Shown here: piece after piece, positions 1-8,162 of the stretch
Layout of the letters: each line of letters begins with the position of its first letter
Numbering within the stretch: the first letter of the stretch is position 1
NCBI GenBank assembly: GCA_965221135.1
Contig: CBDCRZ010000106.1
Coordinates: 682,001-746,000 of the forward strand
DNA: 64,000 nt
From: Sansalvadorimonas sp965221135
GTDB lineage: Bacteria > Pseudomonadota > Gammaproteobacteria > Pseudomonadales > Endozoicomonadaceae
Reading direction: 5' to 3'
Made by a program: the position numbers and the translations under genes
Notes under the pieces: generated by a model
Told to the model about the DNA's origin: nothing
The model's input: only the letters and a program-made list of their open reading frames with translations
Databases searched by the model: none

Positions 1-36
1 TGTGAACAACTTGATATTTTCCTTGTTGATTGCCAT
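1..36 (-). pseudogene. 5' stub of phage tail gene (MAINK family), cut by window edge
   Basis: The first 36 bases, read on the minus strand, encode the start of the same phage protein whose product begins MAINKENIKLF beside the other ankyrin genes. It diverges from the ankyrin gene starting at 78, with 41 bases between the two start codons. Only the first dozen codons lie in the window. Confidence 0.6.
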
Positions 37-77
37 ACCTTCCTTCCCTTTTATTTTGACGTTTTACAACGTGTGCA

Positions 78-1346
78 ATGTTCAGAATCAATGAGAAATG
101 TTTGTGGTTCTACACTAGTTTTTTCCTCTTCTTTTTAGGGTTTTTCTCAAACTCTCTGGCTATGTATGAATGCACAAAAGAGCTGAGTCGGCCCTTGAAG
201 AGGGAATATGATGAGCATGATTTTCAGGCGGCTTGCCGTGAAGGCAATGCGGAAGCGGTACAGTTTTTCATTGATCAAGAACCGTTGATCAGTGGTTTTA
301 ATTATGATCCTGTTGATGGACTAGTTCTTGCTTGCCAAAAGGGGTATGTAGAGGTGGTTCAGATTATAGTGAAGACCGAGGGGGTAAATCTTAATCAACC
401 AATAAATCATGGTGCCACGCCTTTGTATATAGCGGCCCAAGAGGGCCACGCCGAGGTGGTTCAGATTTTAGTGAACACCGAGGGAGTGGATCTTAATCAA
501 TCAGGAACTGATGGTGCCACGCCTCTGTATATAGCGGCTCAGAACGGCCACTCCGAGGTGGTTCAGATTTTAGTGAACACCGAGGGGGTGGCTCTTAATC
601 AACCAAGAAATGATGGTCTCACGCCTCTGTATATAGCGGCCCAAGATGGCCGCGCTGAGGTGGTTCAGATTTTAGTGAACACCGAGGGAGTGGATCTTAA
701 TCAACCAATAAATGATGGTGCCACGCCTCTGTTTATAGCGGTTCAGAAAGGCTTCGCGGAGGTGGTTCAGATTTTAGTGAACACCGAGGGGGTGGCTCTT
801 AATCAACCAAGAAATGATGGTGCCACGCCTCTGCATATAGCAGCTCAGAAAGACTTCGCGGAGGTGGTTCAGATTTTAGTGAACACTGAGGGGGTAAATC
901 TTAATCAACCAATAAATCATGGTGCCACGCCTTTGTATATAGCGGCCCAAAAGGGCCACGCCGAGGTGGTTCAGATTTTAGTGAACACCGAGGGAGTGGA
1001 TCTTAATCAATCAGGAACTGATGGTGCCACGCCTCTGTATATAGCGGCTCAGAACGGCCACTCCGAGGTGGTTAAGATTTTGCTCCAGGCCGGGGCGGAT
1101 CAATCTATAAAGTGGCGATTTAATTGGTTTTTCACTAGAGGCCCGCGGGCGGCTGCAAAAAGAGCAAGACCTTTCAAGTTCGTTGATCCTGACGAGTGGC
1201 AAAAATACACAGTCACTATCAATACACTCACGGAGTACCGTCAAACTTATAAACGCTCCCGGCCAGTGATAACCACCAAAGACAATGAGGAAACACCCTT
1301 GTTAAGCGAGTTTCCCAAGCTTAGGTTACAGTACGGCTCAAAATAA
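78..1346 (+). CDS. Secreted ankyrin-repeat protein (signal type B, tail type 2)
   Basis: A 422-aa protein. Residues 1-28 form a signal peptide (FFLFFLGFFSNSLA, probable cut after SLA). A non-repeat cap and a degenerate first repeat follow, then seven 34-residue ankyrin repeats with the consensus EGVxLNQPxxxGATPLYIAA. The C-terminal tail of about 80 residues (WFFTRGPRAAAKRARP ... ETPLLSEFPKLRLQ) recurs in seven other ankyrin genes of this window. The stop lies 10 bases from the convergent stop of the phage tail gene. The ATG at 78 has no clear Shine-Dalgarno but its reading frame is conserved in the copy at 23453. The family mediates protein-protein binding; a role as exported host-directed effector is inferred. 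Confidence 0.9.
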   Translation: MFRINEKCLWFYTSFFLFFLGFFSNSLAMYECTKELSRPLKREYDEHDFQAACREGNAEAVQFFIDQEPLISGFNYDPVDGLVLACQKGYVEVVQIIVKTEGVNLNQPINHGATPLYIAAQEGHAEVVQILVNTEGVDLNQSGTDGATPLYIAAQNGHSEVVQILVNTEGVALNQPRNDGLTPLYIAAQDGRAEVVQILVNTEGVDLNQPINDGATPLFIAVQKGFAEVVQILVNTEGVALNQPRNDGATPLHIAAQKDFAEVVQILVNTEGVNLNQPINHGATPLYIAAQKGHAEVVQILVNTEGVDLNQSGTDGATPLYIAAQNGHSEVVKILLQAGADQSIKWRFNWFFTRGPRAAAKRARPFKFVDPDEWQKYTVTINTLTEYRQTYKRSRPVITTKDNEETPLLSEFPKLRLQYGSK

Positions 1347-1355
1347 AGGATTCAA

Positions 1356-1742
1356 CTATCCGGGTGCCACCGTCAAAAGACGAATGACCACTGCATAGAG
1401 GTGATCTTCACTCGGCTCCGAAAGTGGTATCACCTGCTGAGCCTCAATAGGTGAACCTTCAGACCGGTCAAAAATAACTGTGCATTCACGTCCGCCAGGA
1501 AGAGTGAGAAACATTTTCTTTTGTAGCGTTTTTGTCATCGCAAAGAGTGCGTTCAGCTCGGACAGCGTTAACCAGCTGTTCTCCCCATCCCCCAGTACAA
1601 TGCTGCGACCGTAAGTCATTAGACTTTCAGACACAATAAGGGAGCCGGTCAGACTCCTGTCGGTACTCTGGGCAACCGGTGTCCAGTCAAACTCATTCAC
1701 CCACAAAAGATTGTCCGGCAGTGCCATGGTATCCAGTTGCAT
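1356..1742 (-). CDS. Phage tail-region protein, 128 aa
   Basis: A 128-aa product starting MQLDTMALPDNLLWVNEF. Its ATG overlaps the stop of the upstream tape-measure fragment as TGATG, the tight coupling typical of phage structural operons. Five long copies and three truncated ones occur here, always convergent with an ankyrin gene. It sits just after the tape measure, so a tail-tip or baseplate-associated role is likely from position; I do not recognise a named family. This copy has full length but is cut off from the rest of the tail operon. Confidence 0.7.
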   Translation of the reverse strand: MQLDTMALPDNLLWVNEFDWTPVAQSTDRSLTGSLIVSESLMTYGRSIVLGDGENSWLTLSELNALFAMTKTLQKKMFLTLPGGRECTVIFDRSEGSPIEAQQVIPLSEPSEDHLYAVVIRLLTVAPG

Positions 1743-1965
1743 CAGATGACCCTCGCGCCGGATTCTTTGAGTGCGCGTAGTAGTTTCACATCATCCCCCT
1801 GGCAAACACTCACGTTCACATTGCCGCCGGGATACTCAAAACGAATCACTTTACTGGGTGATTCGTTCCGTTGGGGGCGCTGTTTCTCGGGGGAGGAGCG
1901 CGATCAAAACTCTTCCGACGTCGCGTTTCGCGCTCTTCGTTCTCCAGCTTGTCACGGGTCTTATT
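1742..1965 (-). pseudogene. Tape-measure protein C-terminal remnant
   Basis: Minus-strand sequence encodes the last roughly 75 residues of the protein seen at greater length at 31551-32345 (motifs NEERETRRRKSF, SPSKVIRFEYPGGNV, LLRALKESGARVI). A small frame disruption lies in the Pro-rich stretch. Similarity stops abruptly after KTRDK near 1965, where zinc-finger cargo sequence begins. The same break is present at 38478, so it predates duplication of this segment. Confidence 0.65.
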
Positions 1966-2052
1966 AAAGGAGACGGGAGGTATTTATTTCAGACGTAAAG
2001 GTTCCGTGAGGAACGCAGAAGCGATGGATGAGTGAAAAGAACCTGATTACCA

Positions 2053-2192
2053 AATAAAGAATCCTCGGGGCAAGCCCTCCTCGCTTAGGCTCGGACTTTC
2101 GCTACGCGAAAGCGAGGTATTTATTACAGGTTCCAATTTTCACCACTGCTGCGCAGCGGGTACGCAGCAAGCTGCGGGGTATTGAACCCAAA
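2053..2192. repeat. Hairpin-rich insertion (REP/MITE-like)
   Basis: About 140 bases are present here but absent at the same point of the otherwise colinear copy near 38565. The insert holds palindromes: TTCGCTACGCGAA inside a larger stem with flanking CCTCGCTT/AAGCGAGG, and a GCTGCG-rich hairpin. It interrupts a 31-base motif that is intact at 38565. Confidence 0.5.
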
Positions 2193-2250
2193 GAGATTAA
2201 CCTCAGCCACGATAGCGGCGGATGCCCCGAATCCGTTGCAATAAAATGGT

Positions 2251-5200
2251 TTAGTACATAAGTTCAGCAGGCACATCAGCAGACAATGAATATTGAGCAA
2301 CTTTACTGTTTGATTTTTTGTGTGTTGGGTTCTTTTTTACGTGATGATTGAGACAATGGCCCTGGGTATATGACTTACCACAGTCGCAGAAATAAGGCTT
2401 CTCCCCGGTGTGAGTGCGTTTGTGGGTGGCCACGCTTTGCGCGGTTGTGAAACGTTTGTCACAGCCGTCCCAGTCACAGGTATGAGGCTTCTCCCCGGTG
2501 TGGCTGCGTTTGTGGATTGTCAGGTGACCTGCTTGAGCAAAACGTTTGTCACAGCCGTCCCAGTCACAGGTATGGGGCTTCTCCCCGGTGTGTCTGCGTT
2601 TGTGGATTGTCAGATGGCTCATTTGAGCAAAACGTTGATCACAGCCGTCCCAGTCACAGGCATAAGGCTTCTCCCCGGTGTGGGTGCGTTTGTGGGTTGC
2701 CACGCTTTGCGCGGTTGTGAAACGTTTGTCACAGCCGTCCCAGTCACAGGTATAAGGCTTCTCCCGGGGGTGGGTGCGTTTGTGGGTTGTCAGGTGGCCT
2801 GCTTGAGCAAAACGTTTGTTACAGCCGTCCCAGTCACAGGTATAAGGCTTCTCCCGGGGGTGGGTGCGTTTGTGGGTTGTCAGGTGGCCTGCTTGAGCAA
2901 AACGTTTGTTACAGCCGTCCCAGTCACAGGTATAAGGCTTCTCCCCGGTGTGGGTGCGTTTGTGGGTGGCCACGCTTTGCGCGGTTGTGAAACGTTTGTC
3001 ACAGCCGTCCCAGTCACAGGTATAAGGCTTCTCCCCGGTGTGGGTGCGTTTGTGGGTTATCAGGTGGCCTGCTTGAGCAAAACGTTTGTCACAGCCGTCA
3101 TAGTCACAGGTATAAGGCTTCTCCCCGGTGTGGGTGCGTTTGTGGGTTGCCAGGTGGACTGCTTGAGCAAAACGTTTGTCACAGCCGTCCCAGTCACAGG
3201 TATGAGGCTTCTCCCCGGTGTGGGTGCGTTTGTGGGTTGTCAGGTGGACTGCTTGAGCAAAACGTTTGTCACAGCCGTCCCAGTCACAGACATAAGGCTT
3301 CTCCCCGGTGTGGGTGCGTTTGTGGGTGTCTCTGTGGTGCGAGGTTATGAAACGTTCGTCACAGCCGTCCCAGTCACAGAGATAAGGTTTCTCCCCGGTG
3401 TGGGTGCGTTTGTGGGTGTTCCTTTGTTGCGAGGTTATGAAACGTTTGTCACAGCCGTCCCAGTCACAGATATAAGGCTTCTCCCCGGTGTGGGTGCGTT
3501 TGTGGGTTGTCAGGTGGCCTGCTTGAGTAAAACGCTGGTCACAGCCGTCCCAGTCACAGACATAAGGCTTCTCCCCGGTGTGGGTGCGTTTGTGGGTGTC
3601 CCTTTGTTTCGAGGTTATGAAACGTTTGTCACAGCCGTCCCAGTCACAGATATAAGGTTTCTCCCCGGTGTGGGTGCGTTTGTGGGCTGTAAGGTGGCCT
3701 GCTTGAGCAAAACGCTGGTCACAGCCGTCCCAGTCACAGATATAAGGTTTCTCCCCGGTGTGGGTGCGTTTGTGGGTGTCTCTGTGTTGCGAGGTTATGA
3801 AACGTTTGTCACAGCCGTCCCAGTCACAGAGATAAGGTTTCTCCCCGGTGTGGGTGCGTTTGTGGGTGTCCCTTTGTTGCGAGGTTATGAAACGTTTGTC
3901 ACAGCCGTCCCAGTCACAGGTATAAGGCTTCTCCCCGGTGTGGGTGCGTTTGTGGGTTGTCAGGTGGCCTGCTTGAGCAAAACGTCTGTCACAGCCGTCC
4001 CAGTCACAGGTATGAGGCTTCTCCCCTGTGTGGATGCGTTTGTGGGTTGTCAGACGGTCCACTCGAGCAAAACGCTGATCACAGCCGTCCCAGTCACAGG
4101 CATAAGGCTTCTCCCCGGTGTGGGTGAGTTTGTGTTTCACTTGAGTGCTTAGATCGGCAAAACGTTTGTCACAGCCGTCCCAGTCACAGTTATAAGGCTT
4201 CTCCCCGGTGTGGGTGCGTTTGTGGGTTGTCAGGTGGCCTGCTTGAGCAAAACGTTTGTCACAGCCGTCCCAGTCACAGGTATAAGGCTTCTCCCCGGTG
4301 TGGGTGCGTTTGTGGGTTGTCAGATGGCCCACTTGAGCAAAACGCTGGTCACAGCCGTCCCAGTCACAGGCATAAGGCTTCTCTCCGGTGTGGGTGCGTT
4401 TGTGGGTTGTCAGGTGGCCTGTTTGAGCAAAACGCTGGTCACAGCCGTCCCAGTCACAGATATAAGGCTTCTCCCCGGTGTGGGTGCGTTTGTGGGTGCC
4501 TCTGTGTTGCGAGGTTATGAAACGTTCGTCACAGCCGTCCCAGTCACAGGCATAAGGGTTCTCCCCGGTGTGGGTGCGTTTGTGGGTGTCTCTGTGTTGC
4601 GAGGTTATGAAACGTTCGTCACAGCCGTCCCAGTCACAGGCATAAGGCTTCTCCCCGGTGTGGGTGCGCTTGTGGGTGTCCCTTTGTTTCGAGGTTATGA
4701 AACGTTTGTCACAGCCGTCCCAGTCACAGGCATAAGGCTTCTCCCCGGTGTGGGTGCGCTTGTGGGTGTCCCTTTGTTTCGAGGTTATGAAACGTTTGTC
4801 ACAGCCGTCCCAGTCACAGGCATAAGGTTTCTCCCCGGTGTGGGTGCGTTTGTGGGTGGCCAAGCTTTGCGCGGTTGTGAAACGTTTGTCACAGCCGTCC
4901 CAGTCACAGGTATAAGGCTTCTCCCCGGTGTGGGTGCGTTTGTGGGTTGTCAGGTGGCCTGTTTGAGCAAAACGTTTGTCACAGCCGTCCCAGTCACAGG
5001 TATAAGGCTTCTCCCCGGTGTGGCTGCGTTTGTGGATTGTCAGATGGCTCACTTGAGCAAATCGCTGGTCACAGCCGTCCCAGTCACAGGCATAACGCTT
5101 CTCCCCGGTGCGGGTGCGTTTGTGGGAGTCCCTTTGTTGCGAGGTTATGAAACGTTTGTCACAGCCGTCCCAGTCACAGGTATAAGGCTTCTCCCCGGTG

Positions 5201-5997
5201 TGGGTGCGTTTGTGTTTCACTTGAGTGCTTAGATCGGCAAAACGTTTGTCACAGCCGTCCCAGTCACAGACATAAGGCTTCTCCCCGGTGTGGGTGCGTA
5301 TATGATGCTTCAGGTTAAAGGTACTTTGGAAGCTACGTTGGCATACGCTGCATCTATGCCGGAGCCATTTTTTTCCGGGGATGACTGTAATCCTGTGCCT
5401 GTCAGCAGAATCTGGCAGCTCATCACCTTCGATGTGAATCTGAAGGCCCTGGCTGGTTTCACTGTCTTCACACGGCTCATTGTTCAAAGGGGAGGGGAGT
5501 GCCCCCTTTGTTCGGAATTCCCTGTAATGCGCACGCATCCAGCCATTGAGCTGTGGGAACTGGGAGGGGAAGATATCTTTGGGTGGGGAATCACAATCAA
5601 TGCGCGGGTTACTGTCTTCTCCCGTTGATATGCGGCACGCTGTCGAGGCATCCTCAATCTGTGTGATGGCATCAGCCTGAATCTCCAGTGTGTATGGCCG
5701 TGAGGCGCCTGTTAGAGTCAAGTGTGTTTTCTGCGTCTCCCCCTGGCAATAGATAAAGGGATGGTCACCCGTTTGAACGACGGAGCAGGACGTTGTTCCA
5801 TGGGGGCGGACGCGTGTACCTTTCGCAGGATAAATGGCCACGCCCCCTCTTGAAACCACTGTATGCGTCGGGTTTTGAACAGGTTGTATTCTGAGAGGTG
5901 TGCTCTTTATTCTGCCCGCCGAGACATCCAGGGAGGCAAAACAACAGATCACCATGACAGCACCGATGACAAAAGCAGTCAGTCTGGGAAAATGCAT
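2251..5997 (-). CDS. Secreted protein with 33 tandem C2H2 zinc fingers
   Basis: A 1248-aa product. Residues 1-28 form a signal peptide (FVIGAVMVICCFASLDVSA), followed by an unrecognised region to about residue 212. Then come 33 C2H2 fingers (about 213-1202) with eukaryotic-type TGEKPY linkers, and a short degenerate Cys-His module. Fingers 2-33 follow C-x4-C-x12-H-x3-H with the core CDWDGCDKRF, reminiscent of KLF/TFIIIA fingers; finger 1 is C-x2-C. Recognition helices fall into four classes: AQxxHL (16), ITSxxR (10), TTAQSxA (4), ADLSTQV (2). Finger 3 has Arg for the last His ligand. A strong GGAGGGG ribosome site precedes the ATG. Family knowledge points to sequence-specific nucleic-acid binding; delivery to a host nucleus is inference. 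Confidence 0.9.
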   Translation of the reverse strand: MHFPRLTAFVIGAVMVICCFASLDVSAGRIKSTPLRIQPVQNPTHTVVSRGGVAIYPAKGTRVRPHGTTSCSVVQTGDHPFIYCQGETQKTHLTLTGASRPYTLEIQADAITQIEDASTACRISTGEDSNPRIDCDSPPKDIFPSQFPQLNGWMRAHYREFRTKGALPSPLNNEPCEDSETSQGLQIHIEGDELPDSADRHRITVIPGKKWLRHRCSVCQRSFQSTFNLKHHIRTHTGEKPYVCDWDGCDKRFADLSTQVKHKRTHTGEKPYTCDWDGCDKRFITSQQRDSHKRTRTGEKRYACDWDGCDQRFAQVSHLTIHKRSHTGEKPYTCDWDGCDKRFAQTGHLTTHKRTHTGEKPYTCDWDGCDKRFTTAQSLATHKRTHTGEKPYACDWDGCDKRFITSKQRDTHKRTHTGEKPYACDWDGCDKRFITSKQRDTHKRTHTGEKPYACDWDGCDERFITSQHRDTHKRTHTGENPYACDWDGCDERFITSQHRGTHKRTHTGEKPYICDWDGCDQRFAQTGHLTTHKRTHTGEKPYACDWDGCDQRFAQVGHLTTHKRTHTGEKPYTCDWDGCDKRFAQAGHLTTHKRTHTGEKPYNCDWDGCDKRFADLSTQVKHKLTHTGEKPYACDWDGCDQRFARVDRLTTHKRIHTGEKPHTCDWDGCDRRFAQAGHLTTHKRTHTGEKPYTCDWDGCDKRFITSQQRDTHKRTHTGEKPYLCDWDGCDKRFITSQHRDTHKRTHTGEKPYICDWDGCDQRFAQAGHLTAHKRTHTGEKPYICDWDGCDKRFITSKQRDTHKRTHTGEKPYVCDWDGCDQRFTQAGHLTTHKRTHTGEKPYICDWDGCDKRFITSQQRNTHKRTHTGEKPYLCDWDGCDERFITSHHRDTHKRTHTGEKPYVCDWDGCDKRFAQAVHLTTHKRTHTGEKPHTCDWDGCDKRFAQAVHLATHKRTHTGEKPYTCDYDGCDKRFAQAGHLITHKRTHTGEKPYTCDWDGCDKRFTTAQSVATHKRTHTGEKPYTCDWDGCNKRFAQAGHLTTHKRTHPREKPYTCDWDGCNKRFAQAGHLTTHKRTHPREKPYTCDWDGCDKRFTTAQSVATHKRTHTGEKPYACDWDGCDQRFAQMSHLTIHKRRHTGEKPHTCDWDGCDKRFAQAGHLTIHKRSHTGEKPHTCDWDGCDKRFTTAQSVATHKRTHTGEKPYFCDCGKSYTQGHCLNHHVKKNPTHKKSNSKVAQYSLSADVPAELMY
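2390..5330 (-). repeat. 90-bp tandem repeat array encoding zinc fingers
   Basis: Roughly 33 units of 90 bp, one finger each, with near-identical linker-plus-core sequence and variable helix segments. The plus strand is also largely open in this array, because the repeat carries no stop in that frame, which creates long spurious antisense ORFs. Confidence 0.95.
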
Positions 5998-6138
5998 TAC
6001 CCCTCCCCCCCTTTAATAAGGAGGAGGAATATAGACACAAAATCGAAAACCCGGGAAGGCCTTGAGTTTTATCAAACGTCATTTTGGACACCCCAGCGGT
6101 TATGGGGATATCCTAAAATGATTCCGCTCTCTTTATGG

Positions 6139-6327
6139 TTAGCTATCCAGTGCCTCTTCTGAATCAATGCCAACCTTCTCGGCGATGCCCTTGAGGGTTA
6201 TAAATTGCTCAATAGCCTGGGTGTTTGCGTTTCTCAATATCGTTGTCCTCTGATTTTTCCTTTGCACGTTCTGGTAATAGGGTGAGTGTGTCGTCAACTC
6301 GGTTGATCTCCTGCTCTTTTTATCCAT
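6139..6327 (-). CDS. Hypothetical 62-aa protein upstream of the zinc-finger gene
   Basis: Product starts MDKKSRRSTELTTHSPYYQN. Its ATG shares the A of the preceding gene's TAA stop (TAATG), implying translational coupling. The gene is conserved at 40165-40353 beside the second zinc-finger gene with only two or so changes (R/G, otherwise identical). There is no signal peptide or recognisable domain. It ends about 140 bases before the zinc-finger start, so the three genes may form one transcript. Confidence 0.6.
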   Translation of the reverse strand: MDKKSRRSTELTTHSPYYQNVQRKNQRTTILRNANTQAIEQFITLKGIAEKVGIDSEEALDS

Positions 6328-6545
6328 TACATTTCTACGATGTCATCGGCATTCCATCCAAACTTTCTGGCGAGACTCTCAACTAAATATTGCAACTCCC
6401 GGATACGCCTTGAATTCCATTCTTCCAGGTCGTTTTCTTTGAAGTCGAAATGATTTTCTGTGATTGCTTGCATATGAGTGAGGCGTTTTTGAATACACTC
6501 TTCTTGCATATAGATCTCAGAAATAATTCGATCTTTTTCTCTCAT
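6327..6545 (-). CDS. Hypothetical 72-aa coiled-coil-like protein
   Basis: I place the start at MREKDRIISEIYMQEEC, where AAGGTGAG lies about 8 bases upstream; the longer reading from 6608 lacks a ribosome site. The product is highly charged and probably helical (KRLTHMQAITENHFDF, WNSRRIRELQYLVESLARKF). It is conserved at 40353-40571 and stop/start-coupled to the 62-aa gene. Function unknown. Co-duplication with the zinc-finger gene suggests it belongs to the same cargo. Confidence 0.6.
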   Translation of the reverse strand: MREKDRIISEIYMQEECIQKRLTHMQAITENHFDFKENDLEEWNSRRIRELQYLVESLARKFGWNADDIVEM

Positions 6546-6792
6546 TATTGACTCACCTTGTTTATCTCCCTTTTGGTGTGTTAACACTAGAATGGACGCA
6601 CAAAACATCCGCTTGATTAATCAATAAATGAATGAATAGAAAACTTGATTGATCCGCATTGTTATTCTGGAGGCGTACATCTCTTCTTATTTTTATTAAC
6701 CTGCACCACCTGAACTATGAGGCTCAGGTAGAATGGCAGACAAAAAAAGAGGCCAGTGAAGGCCCCTTGTTACTCTGTGTTGGCACCCGCTA

Positions 6793-7122
6793 TTAAAGGC
6801 AAGGGTTGACCTTGCGCATGGTGTAGAAGGCGACCGTGCGGCCTTTGCCTTCCTTGTCGTTGAGCTGGTAGTCTCCCTTGTCATGGCTGATGTCGGCCAG
6901 TGCTTTTTCATCAAACTCTACTGTCGCCTGTTTTGTTTTCAGCGATGCCTTCCAGCCGCCAATACAGTTCAGGCCACCTTCGGTCACCGGCTGGTCGTCG
7001 ATGCGCATCTTTTAGGTCTTGTTAAGCATGTTCTTGAAGTTTTTGGCGATCACCTCATTAGAGGCTTTGGTTGTTGCTTTGTTAGCCGGTTTGGTCTTTG
7101 GGGTTGTGGTTTCCTTGGTCAT
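6793..7122 (-). pseudogene. Broken hypothetical gene with internal stop
   Basis: The ATG at 7122 has a good ribosome site (AGAGGAG). The frame reads MTKETTTPKTKPANKATTKA and onward for 36 codons, then a TAA replaces the Tyr codon found in the copy at 41135. It continues in frame as MRIDDQPVTEGGLNCIGGW ... FYTMRKVNPCL. The intact product would be about 109 aa. Function not recognised. The second copy is broken differently, by an 11-base deletion. Confidence 0.6.
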
Positions 7123-7573
7123 GGTTTTTCTCCTCTGGTTTTTTTCCTGGCACTGTTCACATTAGGATGGGTGCCGGGTTAATCCAGTTCTTTCTACTTA
7201 TGTATGACCTCTCCAGATTTGCTTATCTCTGGGGTGCCATACAATCGTTCTGTACACACAAGGCCAGTGGGTTGTTGCGGTGTTTTGATCTCAAGAGGGA
7301 TGGTGTTTGTTGAGCGCGAAGTGACCGGTTGTTTTCTTGATGGTTGTCTGACTTAAGACAGGGGGAGGGGAGACAGGAAGGCAGGGTGAGTGGAGCTGTA
7401 GGGGGGGAGGCTCTGTGGATTAAAATTACTCCGACTACTTTTTCGGATTTATACTGAAACCATCTATGGCTGAGCCTGCTTAGATAAACGTTGTCTGATA
7501 AGCATGTTGTAAGTGATATGCGATATTTGTACATTGCCCTCGCTCATTCGAGCATACCTAAAAGGGTAAAGGC
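7123..7573. other. Intergenic stretch, no gene seen
   Basis: About 450 bases without a convincing gene. Up to about 7445 it aligns with 41136-41485, marking the outer limit of the duplicated zinc-finger segment; beyond that the two loci diverge. Confidence 0.5.
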
Positions 7574-8101
7574 ATGACTAGCATGAAAGAAGCGCAGCTT
7601 GGTATTGAGCAGGCGCAGAAAGAGCAGCTTGTTCAAAAACTTAACTCTGTATATTGCGAGAGAGAAGCACTTGAAAACCAGATAAGGGCTTGTCAGTGGA
7701 ATACGCAAGGTGGCCGGAGTTCTGAGTTTAATCAGATATTGTCAGCGGCGTCACCTGACTCGCATTCTTTTCAGCGTTCGTCACAATCCCGAACTCAGCA
7801 AACTATACAGCCATTCTGGCCCTCAAATGAGGTTGCCGAGAGGATTAGCATGCTTGGGGCTAGACTAGAATCCACGTACCATGGGATGAGTGAATTCTCT
7901 GGGATTGAATCCCCACCAAGCAGTACCGACGTTCATCAGAATGCTGAATATTTAACGAAAGCCTGTGAACAGTTTACTCAGACAACCAGGCAAGCAATGC
8001 AGGTTGCTCGGCAAGCTCAAGATGAAGTGACAGTGCAGGTGCTTACGGAACAACTTCGTCCGGCGGAGCAGCTGGCTACTCAGCTGAAACGGTTTCAGTA
8101 A
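7574..8101 (+). CDS. Hypothetical 175-aa helical protein
   Basis: Product starts MTSMKEAQLGIEQAQKEQ. It is Gln/Ala/Glu-rich with two likely coiled-coil regions (about residues 3-40 and 125-170) separated by a Ser/Pro-rich linker. No signal peptide, transmembrane segment or known domain is visible. AAAGGGTAAAGG precedes the ATG at 7574, and an intrinsic terminator follows the stop by about 20 bases, so it appears to be a complete monocistronic gene. A second in-frame Met (codon 4) could be the start. An effector or chaperone-like role is possible but unsupported. Confidence 0.65.
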   Translation: MTSMKEAQLGIEQAQKEQLVQKLNSVYCEREALENQIRACQWNTQGGRSSEFNQILSAASPDSHSFQRSSQSRTQQTIQPFWPSNEVAERISMLGARLESTYHGMSEFSGIESPPSSTDVHQNAEYLTKACEQFTQTTRQAMQVARQAQDEVTVQVLTEQLRPAEQLATQLKRFQ

Positions 8102-8123
8102 CTAGCTATGTAATCCACAAGTA

Positions 8124-8162
8124 GTGCTTCAAAGGATTGAGGCACTTGTTTTCCCTTTTTCT
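8124..8162 (+). terminator. Intrinsic terminator after the 175-aa gene
   Basis: The hairpin GTGCTTCAA-AGGA-TTGAGGCAC is followed by a T-rich run (TTGTTTTCCCTTTTTCTT). Confidence 0.7.

Noticed and set aside
2410..5232. Long plus-strand ORFs (580 and 340 codons) with a repeated TAVPVTGIRLLPGVGAFVG motif
   Set aside because: Antisense of the 90-bp zinc-finger repeat; open only because the unit lacks stops in that frame. No ribosome site, and the minus strand encodes a clear protein family with signal peptide.
2390..5330. Regular direct repeats resembling a CRISPR array
   Set aside because: The 90-bp period, coding nature and absence of distinct spacers or cas genes fit zinc-finger repeats.
5765..6162. 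ORFs of 108 and 99 codons over the zinc-finger gene start (also at 39790-40142)
   Set aside because: Out-of-frame shadows of the signal peptide and leader region.
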